DNA of 15,610 nucleotides from DASQEH01 sp038239485 (GTDB taxonomy: Bacteria > Actinomycetota > Actinomycetes > Propionibacteriales > Nocardioidaceae), in the NCBI GenBank assembly GCA_038239485.1, contig JBBSET010000068.1, positions 1-15,610 on the forward strand, written 5' to 3'. The notes under the pieces were generated by a model. That model ran no database searches. It was not told the origin of the DNA and saw nothing but the letters and a program-made list of their open reading frames with translations. The translations under genes were made by a program, and so were the position numbers. Positions 1-6,738 of the stretch are shown here, one piece after another; positions within the stretch are counted from its first letter, which is position 1; each line of letters starts with the position of its first letter.

Positions 1-1002
1 GCTGGTGCTGGCGATACCGACGATGGTGCCGGTGATGTAGCCCTTGCCGTATGTGCTGGCCTGGTCGTCGGGCACCGGGAACGGGGCGACGCCGTAGTTG
101 AGACCGGGAACGGCGGCATCGATCATCCCGGCCCGCCACTCGCCGTCCAGCGACATGGCCACCTGCCCGGTCATGAATGGGTTCTTGCTGCTGAACTCGT
201 CGCCGAAGGTGGAGCGGTACTTCTCCAGCTTGTCGAAGCCGCCGAGGGCGGCGACCATGGATTTCTGCCACTGGTAGCTCGCCATCAGCGCCGGGTCGGT
301 GCCCACGTTGGATTTGCCGTCGGAGGTGAAGTACTCGGGACCCCACATCGCCGCGTAGTGAGGGACCGTGGTCTCGTAGCCGTGGTAGTCGGGCATGAAG
401 CCCAGCTGCGAGTAGGAGTCGCCGTTGGACTTGGTCAGCTTGATCGCGTCCGCCTTGAACTCCGACATCGTCTTCGGCGGACCGCTGATCCCGGCGGCCT
501 TGAAGTCGTCCTTGTTGTAGTAGAGGCCATAGGCGTCGCTCAGCAGCGGCAGGGCGCACTGGTCGCCCTGGTACTGCGTGTAGTTGAGCAGGGCCGGCGG
601 GAACGTCTTCTTCGCGTCGACATGCGACTTCGCCAGGAACGGCGTCAGGTCGGTGAAGACCTTGGACGAGCAGAACTCGCCGACATTGTCGGTCGTGAAC
701 GACGAGACGACGTCGGGGGAGTCGGCACTGTGCACGCGCAACGCCTGGTTGATCTTGTCGTCGGTGATGTTGCCGACGGCCTTGACGGTGATGTTCGGGT
801 ACTGCTTCTCGAATCCCTTGACCGTCGCGTTGATGGCCTTGAGCTCGCTCGGCGCGCTCCACCCGTGCCAGAAGGTGATGGTGGTCTTGGCGTTCGGGTT
901 GTCGGTGGCACTACCCGTGGTTCCGCCGGTGCAGGCGGTGCTGATCAGGGCGAGGGCGACGGCTGCCGTCGCTCCGGTGGCCATCCGTTGGAACCGATGC
1001 AT
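1..1002 (-). CDS. ABC transporter sugar-binding lipoprotein, 3' end cut by window
   Basis: Extracellular solute-binding protein (family 1) of a carbohydrate ABC importer. It captures a sugar or oligosaccharide outside the membrane and hands it to permeases presumably encoded beyond the left edge. All 334 codons read open from an ATG at 1000-1002, preceded by an AGGAG ribosome binding site at 1009-1013. The N-terminus is a lipoprotein signal: a basic start (MHRFQR), a hydrophobic stretch, and ISTAC with Cys24 as the lipidation site. Then come the family hallmarks ITFWHGWS (about residues 42-49), a KGFEKQYPNITV segment, and a mid-protein YGLYYNKDDFKAAGI segment typical of sugar-binding proteins. 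The C-terminal part is missing only because the window ends. It lies 48 nt downstream of the ROK gene on the same strand, so it is probably cotranscribed. The substrate is inferred from neighbours (GlcN or GlcNAc oligosaccharides), not visible directly. Confidence 0.92.
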   Translation of the reverse strand, partial: MHRFQRMATGATAAVALALISTACTGGTTGSATDNPNAKTTITFWHGWSAPSELKAINATVKGFEKQYPNITVKAVGNITDDKINQALRVHSADSPDVVSSFTTDNVGEFCSSKVFTDLTPFLAKSHVDAKKTFPPALLNYTQYQGDQCALPLLSDAYGLYYNKDDFKAAGISGPPKTMSEFKADAIKLTKSNGDSYSQLGFMPDYHGYETTVPHYAAMWGPEYFTSDGKSNVGTDPALMASYQWQKSMVAALGGFDKLEKYRSTFGDEFSSKNPFMTGQVAMSLDGEWRAGMIDAAVPGLNYGVAPFPVPDDQASTYGKGYITGTIVGIASTS

Positions 1003-1050
1003 TGCGATCTCCTCTGTCGATGGCGTGCTCGTGGCTGGGCTGTACGACGG

Positions 1051-2250
1051 TCAGGTGGTACCGGAAACGGCCGGGGTGGTCTGGTTGGTGTCGAAGGCGT
1101 CGTCGCGGGTCGCTGCGAGGGCCGTGTGCAACGCGCCGGTGAGGACCGGCCGGCCGGGTACGCCGGAGAGCTCCAGCCGGGGCCGGGGGACCGCGAGCGC
1201 ACCGAGCTCGCTGCGCACAAGCGAGACCAGCCGTTCACCGCCCGCGGAAAGCACCCCGCCGGCCAACACGATCAGCTCGGGGTCGAGCACCGAGACGACC
1301 GCGGCGAGCCCGAGAGCGAAGCGGTGCCCGAGCTGTGCCAGCAGCCGGTCTCCAGCGCCTGGGGTCGCGAGTGCCTTCGTGACGGCACCGTGCGGCGTGC
1401 TTGCACGCAGGCCGAGCGAGCGGGCCAGGTCGAGGACGGCCTTGCCGCCGGCCAGCTCCTGGAACCCACCGGCGTTGGTCCGTCCGACGTCTCGGACCAG
1501 CGGGGTGCCCGGCAGCGGTAGGAAACCCACCTCGCCTGAGCCTCCGGTGGCGCCGCTGTGCAGCTTGCCGTCGATGACGATGGCGGCTCCGAGGCCCTCG
1601 TCGGCCCACAGCAGCACGAAGTTATCGACGCCTCGGGCGTGTCCGACCTCGCGCTCGGCGACCGCGGCCAGGTTGACGTCATTGCCGACTTCGAGCGGGC
1701 ATCCGACCGCCTCGCCCAGCTCGGCGAGCACGTCGCGGCCGTGCCAGCCCGGTAGGTGGCGGGCGTAGCGCAGCTGTCCGGTGCTCGGGTCGAACGCGCC
1801 GGGAGTACCGATGACAGTCCGGTGCAGCTCCCCCCGGGACAGCCCGGCCTGCTTGGCAGCGCCGTCGACGGCCCTCAACACCCTGGCCACCGCCGTCTCG
1901 CCGGAGCGCCGCGGTGTGGCCAGCTCGTACTCGCCCTGGATGCGGCCGGTGATGTCGGCGACGGCGGAAAGGATCCGCGCCGGTGTGACGTCGAGGGCAC
2001 AGACATAGGCGGTCGCCGGGTTGATCTCGTACAGCTGGGCCTTGGGACCCGGCCGGCCCGCACTGTTCCCGCTCGCGATGACCAGCCCGGCGTTCTCCAG
2101 TCTGGCGAGCAGCTGCGAGGCGGTGGGCTTCGACAGGCCGGTGAGCCGCCCGAGCTGGGTACGCGAGAGAGACCCGTGCTCCAGGAGCAGGGCCAGCGCC
2201 GCCTTGTCGTTGATCTCCCGGAGCAGCCGAGGGGTGCCGGCCTGCGTCAC
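1051..2250 (-). CDS. ROK-family transcriptional repressor (NagC/CsnR type)
   Basis: A 399-residue sugar-responsive repressor. Residues about 13-60 form a winged helix-turn-helix (ALLLEHGSLSRTQLGRLTGL, then SKPTASQLLARLENAGLV). The rest is a ROK sugar-kinase-like domain with GTPGAFDP (about 148-155), GNDVNLAAVAE (189-199) and GATGGSGEVGFLPL (233-246). The usual phosphate-binding DxGGT loop is degenerate (LDVT, 87-90). The zinc-binding His and Cys cluster of classical ROK proteins is absent: Phe243 stands where His is expected and no Cys follows. It is therefore a sensor rather than a kinase. The start is GTG with GGGAGG 7 nt upstream. It is followed 48 nt later by the sugar-binding lipoprotein gene. 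A perfect palindrome lies about 86 bp upstream and is repeated before the GH9 gene, which points to autoregulation plus control of GH9. The order ROK then binding protein recalls the Streptomyces csnR-csnEFG chitosan-oligosaccharide operon (from memory). Confidence 0.93.
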   Translation of the reverse strand: MTQAGTPRLLREINDKAALALLLEHGSLSRTQLGRLTGLSKPTASQLLARLENAGLVIASGNSAGRPGPKAQLYEINPATAYVCALDVTPARILSAVADITGRIQGEYELATPRRSGETAVARVLRAVDGAAKQAGLSRGELHRTVIGTPGAFDPSTGQLRYARHLPGWHGRDVLAELGEAVGCPLEVGNDVNLAAVAEREVGHARGVDNFVLLWADEGLGAAIVIDGKLHSGATGGSGEVGFLPLPGTPLVRDVGRTNAGGFQELAGGKAVLDLARSLGLRASTPHGAVTKALATPGAGDRLLAQLGHRFALGLAAVVSVLDPELIVLAGGVLSAGGERLVSLVRSELGALAVPRPRLELSGVPGRPVLTGALHTALAATRDDAFDTNQTTPAVSGTT

Positions 2251-2326
2251 GATCGGGCCTCCCTTGGTGCTGGTGCTGATGGACTGCTCGGCCGGATGAC
2301 GCGGCTGGTGCCCTGATGGCGAGAGG

Positions 2327-2332
2327 AATATA
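2327..2332 (-). promoter_or_regulatory. candidate -10 element for the ROK/transporter operon
   Basis: Read on the minus strand this is TATATT, the only AT-rich hexamer in the 136-bp gap between the GH9 stop and the ROK start. The operator palindrome 2336-2354 falls where the -10/-35 spacer would be, so a bound repressor would block RNA polymerase. No good -35 is visible; the best at 18-bp spacing is TGGTTA. Nothing else was recognised in this gap. Confidence 0.4.
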
Positions 2333-2335
2333 ACT

Positions 2336-2354
2336 GTTAGGAAAGTTTCCTAAC
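2336..2354. promoter_or_regulatory. operator palindrome upstream of ROK gene
   Basis: A perfect inverted repeat with 9-bp arms GTTAGGAAA and TTTCCTAAC around a central G. The same arms recur at 4376-4396 before the GH9 gene. Its position just upstream of a candidate -10 and its duplication beside a ROK gene make it the likely binding site of that ROK repressor. The arms resemble, from memory, the operator of the ROK repressor CsnR of Streptomyces chitosanase genes. Confidence 0.8.
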
Positions 2355-2386
2355 CATAGGAAGATACGGCCGCCCGGCGCCGCATG

Positions 2387-4375
2387 TCAACGGTTGGACG
2401 GCGGCAGGATCCTCGCGTGCGGATGGAGCTGAAGCTGGGCCGCGGCTGCGATGATGGCCGCCCCAGTCATGTCGAGGGCCGGCTCGTCGGTCTGCCAGGA
2501 GCGGACGTCGTCGACATAGGAGCTGCCGCGTCCGTCGAACTGGGCGAACACGTTCTTTCCCGATGGTGGGCATGCCACCATGCCGTCCTGGTAGCCACCG
2601 AGCCCGCCTGCGAAGATGCCGGCCGCGTTGGGACCGTTGACGACGGCTCCGACGTCGAGAGGCGCGGTGCCGTTCCTGCTGCCGTCGAGGTTGGCGATCT
2701 GGTGCTGCATGCAGTCGGGGAACCTCGTGCCTACCCCCACCATCGCGCTGACGCCCCACGGGTTGCCGCCGAGCAGCCAGGTGCGCTGCTCGGTCGCGAA
2801 CCGGTCGAACCGGGTCTGGCCGGTGAGCCGGTGATAGACACCCGCTGTCGCAACGAGGCCGAACGTGTGCGAGTTGACGTCGAAGTTGTCGTAGACGCCA
2901 CCGGCTCCGAAGGGGTCCTGGCGAGCCCGCGCCACCCCCGTGTCGAGCTGGCTGCGGAGGTTCGCGACCAAGTCGGCCCGGGTGACCGGCAGGCCGCTCA
3001 GATGTGTCCGCGCCATCGCTCGGGCGAGGTCGGCGTGGGCGAGCGCACTGGTGTCGTAAAGGTTCAGGGTGTCGCTGGAGCCCGCGTGGATGTAGCCGCG
3101 AGCCCAGTGCGCCGCGTCGCGCACGAAGCGGTCAGCGTGCAGCCCAAGCCGCAACGACGCGAGGGCGATCTCGGCGCCTCCCAGCTCCATGTCGTCGCGC
3201 CAGGTGCTCTCCGGGTAGAACGCGTGCGGCAGGGCCGTCACCAGCGGTTTCGGCGGGCTCGCCGTGTCGGCACGGGCGTACAGTTGGCGCGCAGTCCCGA
3301 GCTCGTGGCGCGCGCGGGCAGGGTGACTGGAGGCATCGATCTGGGCCGCCAGTGCGAACGACGCCGACACCCGGCCGACCAGGTTGGGGCTGATCGGCCG
3401 GCCCGGCTTGGCGGCCTCGAAGACCGGCCGGTGCGAGACGAACCTGTCCAGCTTGGCGGTGTCGTGGTCGTCTGCCTGCGGCAGCCGCCAGCCGTCGTGG
3501 TCGCCGCGGAAGGTGCCCTGTTTGTTGCCCGACCCGATGCCGACCTGGATGTACAGCGTCTTGGTCCGGGCGTCCCACATCTTGCGGAGCCAGGCGAGCC
3601 CGTGGCGCGCCTCGCCGGTCAGCGCCTTCGGGGCGCGCCCGCCGAGCATCCTGGCGCTGGTGAAGAGGAGCACGTCGTTGTAGGCCGTGCTATGGGTGAA
3701 CTTGAGGTAGTCGCCGGCGTCGAACCAGCCACCTGCCACGTCGACCGGCCCACCGATCGGTCGCAGGAACTTGTCAAGGATGAGGTCCGAGCCGCGCTGC
3801 ATTGTCGGCCACGCATAGACGGTCGCGCTCCTGTCGAGCAGGTGCGAAGGCTTACGGCCGAGCGCGCCGGGGATGACGTTGCGCCCGTCTCGCTGGACCT
3901 GGTCGAAGCTCACGCCGGCGTCGAGGAGGCGTCCATAGAGCCGCCCCGCACCCTCGACGCGGAAGGCCGTCGAGGTCGCATGCACTCCGCCGCCCCGCGC
4001 CTCGATGCGGTATCGACCAGGCGCCGTCAGGGAGGAGAAGGCGAGCCGGTAGACCGTGTGGTAGTTCGTGTTCCATCGCCCGACCGGGCTCGCCGGGACC
4101 GGGCGACGCAGGACCACGTCGCCGTGCGGGTCGACGACCGCGAACGATCCGCTCGCCGTCAGCGGCTGAGCGGTCATCAACCGTGCCTGCTTGACCTCGT
4201 TGGGCAGGTAGCCCAGTTGGTCGAGCCGGATCCTGGCCGCCGGGCCGGCTTCGGAGGCGACGGGCGGGCTGACGTCGGCTGACGCCGTGCTGAGGGGTGC
4301 TGCCAGGCCGGCCACCAGGGCTGTCGCGCCGGCAAGTGCGGAGAGGATACGGGTCGCTGACACGGCTGGTCCCAT
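2387..4375 (-). CDS. Secreted glycoside hydrolase family 9 enzyme
   Basis: A 662-residue inverting glycosidase. Residues 1-33 are a Sec signal peptide (cleavage after STASA). Residues about 47-140 are the Ig-like CelD_N domain typical of GH9 enzymes (IRLDQLGYLPNEVKQARLM). The rest is the (alpha/alpha)6-barrel catalytic domain: GGWFDAGDYLKF with D219 and D222 as the catalytic-base pair, NPWGVSAMVGVG, MQHQIANLDG with the active-site His557, and TDEPALDM with E630 as the likely proton donor. All expected catalytic residues are present. GH9 is mostly endoglucanases but also includes exo-beta-D-glucosaminidases. With nagA, nagB, a ROK regulator and an importer around it, activity on chitosan-type oligosaccharides is a reasonable inference, though a beta-glucanase cannot be excluded. 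The ATG directly abuts an operator palindrome and there is no separate ribosome binding site; GTG at codon 5 is an alternative start. Confidence 0.92.
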   Translation of the reverse strand: MGPAVSATRILSALAGATALVAGLAAPLSTASADVSPPVASEAGPAARIRLDQLGYLPNEVKQARLMTAQPLTASGSFAVVDPHGDVVLRRPVPASPVGRWNTNYHTVYRLAFSSLTAPGRYRIEARGGGVHATSTAFRVEGAGRLYGRLLDAGVSFDQVQRDGRNVIPGALGRKPSHLLDRSATVYAWPTMQRGSDLILDKFLRPIGGPVDVAGGWFDAGDYLKFTHSTAYNDVLLFTSARMLGGRAPKALTGEARHGLAWLRKMWDARTKTLYIQVGIGSGNKQGTFRGDHDGWRLPQADDHDTAKLDRFVSHRPVFEAAKPGRPISPNLVGRVSASFALAAQIDASSHPARARHELGTARQLYARADTASPPKPLVTALPHAFYPESTWRDDMELGGAEIALASLRLGLHADRFVRDAAHWARGYIHAGSSDTLNLYDTSALAHADLARAMARTHLSGLPVTRADLVANLRSQLDTGVARARQDPFGAGGVYDNFDVNSHTFGLVATAGVYHRLTGQTRFDRFATEQRTWLLGGNPWGVSAMVGVGTRFPDCMQHQIANLDGSRNGTAPLDVGAVVNGPNAAGIFAGGLGGYQDGMVACPPSGKNVFAQFDGRGSSYVDDVRSWQTDEPALDMTGAAIIAAAAQLQLHPHARILPPSNR

Positions 4376-4396
4376 CGTTAGGAAACTTTCCTAACG
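4376..4396. promoter_or_regulatory. operator palindrome at the start of the GH9 gene
   Basis: A perfect inverted repeat with 10-bp arms CGTTAGGAAA and TTTCCTAACG around a central C. It shares its inner 9-bp arms with the palindrome at 2336-2354. It touches the GH9 ATG (4373-4375), so repressor bound here would sit on or just after the transcription start. The only Shine-Dalgarno-like sequence before that ATG (AGGAAAG on the minus strand) is inside the palindrome. It also lies 243 bp upstream of nagB and could influence that divergent gene. Confidence 0.82.
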
Positions 4397-4451
4397 AATT
4401 GGACACCGTGACACTCCCCAAGCGCAACCCTCTGGACCTACGGTTGGTTCC

Positions 4452-4637
4452 ATGCCGGCCAGCCCGTCGCCCCGCCCCTATCCTCGGCGTCTCCTGCTGG
4501 CTGGCTTCGGCTGGCCCGACGACAGCCGTGCCTGTGCCGAGATCGCAACCTTCTGCTCGTCCAGGGCGATCGGAGCTGCCCCGCTCGCGACGATCCCTGA
4601 CGCCGCGGTCGCGATCAGCGGAGCGGAGGTCGGGTAA
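4452..4637 (+). CDS. Possible small ORF upstream of nagB (61 aa)
   Basis: An ATG-started frame of 61 codons whose TAA ends 2 nt before the nagB ATG, which would suit translational coupling or a leader peptide. Third codon positions are about four-fifths G or C, as in the neighbouring genes. No convincing ribosome binding site precedes it. The product has no signal peptide. A central stretch around LLLAGFGWPDDSRA and IATF faintly recalls the N-terminus of ThiD-like kinases, but this may be chance. The rest of the 4397-4639 gap should hold the nagB promoter and the GH9 promoter; I see no clear -35/-10 pair. Confidence 0.25.
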   Translation: MPASPSPRPYPRRLLLAGFGWPDDSRACAEIATFCSSRAIGAAPLATIPDAAVAISGAEVG

Positions 4638-4639
4638 CC

Positions 4640-5419
4640 ATGGAGGTCGTGATCCTCGCCAGCAGCGACCAGATCGGCACGGTCGGTGCTCTGCCCATCC
4701 TGGCCGGGCTGGCCGACTCCCCGGACCTGGTGGTCGGGCTGGCCACCGGCTCGTCACCGGTGCCCGTCTACTCCGCGCTCGCCGCGCATCGGGCCGCGGG
4801 GGTCGACTTCTCGCGGATGCGCGGCTTCGCCCTGGACGAGTACGTCGGGCTGCCGGTCTCCCACCCGGCCTCCTACCACGACGTCGTCGCTCGTCAGATC
4901 GTCGAGCCGCTGGGACTGGACCCGGCCAACATCACGGTGCCGGACGGGCTGGCAACCGACCTGCCGGCGGCTTGTGCGGCCCTCGAGGCAGCCATCCGGG
5001 CAGCCGGGGGAGTGGCCCTGCAGATCCTCGGGATCGGCAGCGACGGACACATCGGCTTCAACGAACCTTCGTCGTCGCTGGCGTCGCGGACCCGGATCAA
5101 GACCCTCACGGGCCAGACCCGGGCCGACAACGCCCGCTTCTTCGACGACCCCGGCGACGTACCCACGCACTGCGTGACCCAAGGCCTCGGCACGATCATG
5201 GAGGCACGCCACCTGCTTCTGGTGGCACAGGGGGCGGGAAAGTCGGCCGCCATCGCCGCCGCGGTGGAGGGCCCGGTCTCCGCGAGGTGCCCGGCCTCGG
5301 TCATTCAGCTGCACCCCCACGTGACGGTCATCGTCGACGAGGCGGCGGCCGCTCGGCTCGAGCTGGCTGAGTACTACCGCAGCACCTACCACGCGAAGCC
5401 TGGCTGGCAGGGACTCTGA
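4640..5419 (+). CDS. nagB: Glucosamine-6-phosphate deaminase
   Basis: Converts glucosamine 6-phosphate to fructose 6-phosphate and ammonia in the cytoplasm, the entry of amino sugars into glycolysis. The 259 residues match the NagB family (about 266 in E. coli) end to end. Visible elements are LATGSSP (34-40, phosphate loop), FALDEYVGLP with D66 as the enolising base, and GIGSDGHIGFNEP with D135, H137 and E142 forming the ring-opening catalytic set. They are followed by SRTRIKTL, RFFDDP, VTQGLGTIM and GAGKS. An ATG with GGAGG about 10 nt upstream sets the start. It runs toward nagA, which is on the other strand. The GH9 gene is divergent to it, with a ROK-type operator in the shared upstream region, so it may be induced together with chitosan-oligosaccharide use. 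Confidence 0.97.
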   Translation: MEVVILASSDQIGTVGALPILAGLADSPDLVVGLATGSSPVPVYSALAAHRAAGVDFSRMRGFALDEYVGLPVSHPASYHDVVARQIVEPLGLDPANITVPDGLATDLPAACAALEAAIRAAGGVALQILGIGSDGHIGFNEPSSSLASRTRIKTLTGQTRADNARFFDDPGDVPTHCVTQGLGTIMEARHLLLVAQGAGKSAAIAAAVEGPVSARCPASVIQLHPHVTVIVDEAAAARLELAEYYRSTYHAKPGWQGL

Positions 5420-5420
5420 C

Positions 5421-5472
5421 AAGCACTGTCGGCCTCGTCATCGCCTCGAGGTACCCGCTGCCGTCAGTGCTT
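5421..5472. terminator. Hairpin between convergent nagB and nagA
   Basis: Inverted arms AAGCACTGTCGGC (5421-5433) and GCCGTCAGTGCTT (5460-5472) pair at 12 of 13 positions, starting 1 nt after the nagB stop and 33 nt after the end of nagA on the opposite strand. The 26-nt loop contains a further CCTCGAGG palindrome. It ends in only two T on each strand, so it is not a classical U-tract terminator. U-poor hairpins of this kind are common after convergent genes in high-GC bacteria. Confidence 0.6.
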
Positions 5473-5505
5473 CATGGCAGCCTCGGCACTTCGGGATGCG
5501 TGCCG

Positions 5506-6714
5506 TCACGGCGGCGCGTCTCGGTGCGCTGGGATCGCCACTCGAGCGACCTCCGTGCCCGCCGAGAAGACACGGGTGACCTTCCAGTCGGCATCGAGCA
5601 GCACCAGGTCAGCCCGATAGCCGATACTGATCCGCCCGCGTCGGTCGCCCAAGCCGAGCACATCCGCCGGCACGCTCGTCACCGCAGCGACCGCGTTGAC
5701 GGGCTCGATACCGGTAGCCACCGCCCGACGCAGCGACTCATCGGACGTGATGGTCGAACCGGCTAGCGTCGCTGTACCGGACAGCGTCGCCGTACCGTCG
5801 ACCACCGTGACTTCGCGTCGGCCCAGCAGGTAGCGGCCGTCGCCGAGGCCCGCCGCCGCCATCGCGTCGGTGACCAGAGCGACCCGGCCGGGAGCCTGGG
5901 CGAAGGTGAGAGCGACCACCCTCGGGTCGACGTGGTGGCCGTCGTTGATGATCTCCAGGCTGACCCGCTCGTCGTCGAAGGCCGCGACGACCGGGCCGGG
6001 GGCGCGGTGACCGATCTGCGGCATGGCGTTGTAGGCGTGGGTCAGCAGCGTCGCGCCGGCGTCGAAGGCGGCGCGAGCCTGATCGTAGTCGGCTTCGGTA
6101 TGCCCGACAGCCGCGACAACGCCGGCAGCCACCAGTCGACGGATGGCGTCGAGCGCGCCGGAGAGCTCCGGGGCGATCGTGAGCTGGCGCAGCGATCCCC
6201 TTGCGGCCCTGAGCAAGGCGCTGATCTCGCCGGGGTCGGGCTGACGCAGCATGGCGGTGTCATGCGCGCCGCATTGGTGCGGCGACAGGTACGGACCCTC
6301 GAGGTGCGACCCGAGCACGAGCGGGTCGTGCCCTGCGAGCTCGGCCACGTCTCCCAGCGAGCGGGCCAGGCTGCCGAGATCGCTGCTCGCCAGGCTCGCC
6401 ACCAACCCGGTCGTCCCGTGGCGTCGATGCACGTCCAGCGCCGCACGAAGCGCGACTGGGCCGCCCTCGAACCGGTGGCCGCCGCCGCCGTGGGCGTGCA
6501 GGTCGATGAAGCCCGGCACCAGGTGGCCGCCGCCGGCGTCGACCACGACCGTCGCGTCGTCGGAGACGCCACCAGGAACGCCAGACCAGGACCGACGCCA
6601 GGTATCGCCCGCGCCGAGGGCTTGGATCTTTCCCTCCGACGCATAGAGCCAGCCGCCGCCGACTCGCCTCGCACCAGGGTCGTACCTGAGCGCGTCGTAG
6701 ATCAGCAGCGACAC
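5506..6714 (-). CDS. nagA: N-acetylglucosamine-6-phosphate deacetylase
   Basis: Removes the acetyl group from N-acetylglucosamine 6-phosphate, supplying glucosamine 6-phosphate to NagB. The 402-residue protein has the amidohydrolase-fold signatures in order: PGFIDLHAHGGGG (H73, H75), HLEGPYLSP (metal ligand E139), GHTEADYDQA (H205), THAYNAMP (H226), NDGHHVD (about 258-263) and VTDAMAAAG with the catalytic D283. The C-terminal SIGYRADLVLLD is the usual small beta-domain ending. The start is GTG with a weak GAGG about 9 nt upstream. It lies only 24 nt downstream of an acyl-CoA synthetase gene on the same strand, so the two probably share a transcript, an unusual partner for nagA. It converges with nagB rather than forming the common nagAB operon. 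No DasR-like dre site was seen. Confidence 0.96.
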   Translation of the reverse strand: MSLLIYDALRYDPGARRVGGGWLYASEGKIQALGAGDTWRRSWSGVPGGVSDDATVVVDAGGGHLVPGFIDLHAHGGGGHRFEGGPVALRAALDVHRRHGTTGLVASLASSDLGSLARSLGDVAELAGHDPLVLGSHLEGPYLSPHQCGAHDTAMLRQPDPGEISALLRAARGSLRQLTIAPELSGALDAIRRLVAAGVVAAVGHTEADYDQARAAFDAGATLLTHAYNAMPQIGHRAPGPVVAAFDDERVSLEIINDGHHVDPRVVALTFAQAPGRVALVTDAMAAAGLGDGRYLLGRREVTVVDGTATLSGTATLAGSTITSDESLRRAVATGIEPVNAVAAVTSVPADVLGLGDRRGRISIGYRADLVLLDADWKVTRVFSAGTEVARVAIPAHRDAPP

Positions 6715-6738
6715 CGCGCGGGCCTCACCAGGACGTCC

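Noticed and set aside
584..1768. 394-codon plus-strand frame over the sugar-binding protein and ROK genes
   Set aside because: Ser/Ala/Pro/Arg-rich shadow. The minus-strand lipoprotein and ROK proteins explain this DNA.
2384..4282. 632-codon open frame on the plus strand
   Set aside because: It is antisense to the GH9 gene, whose domains and catalytic residues are all recognisable. The plus-strand product is Arg/Val-rich with no family features.
4376..4396. The palindrome as a transcription terminator
   Set aside because: It lies at the 5' end of the GH9 gene, has a one-base loop and no U tract, and is duplicated before another gene of the same cluster, which fits an operator better.
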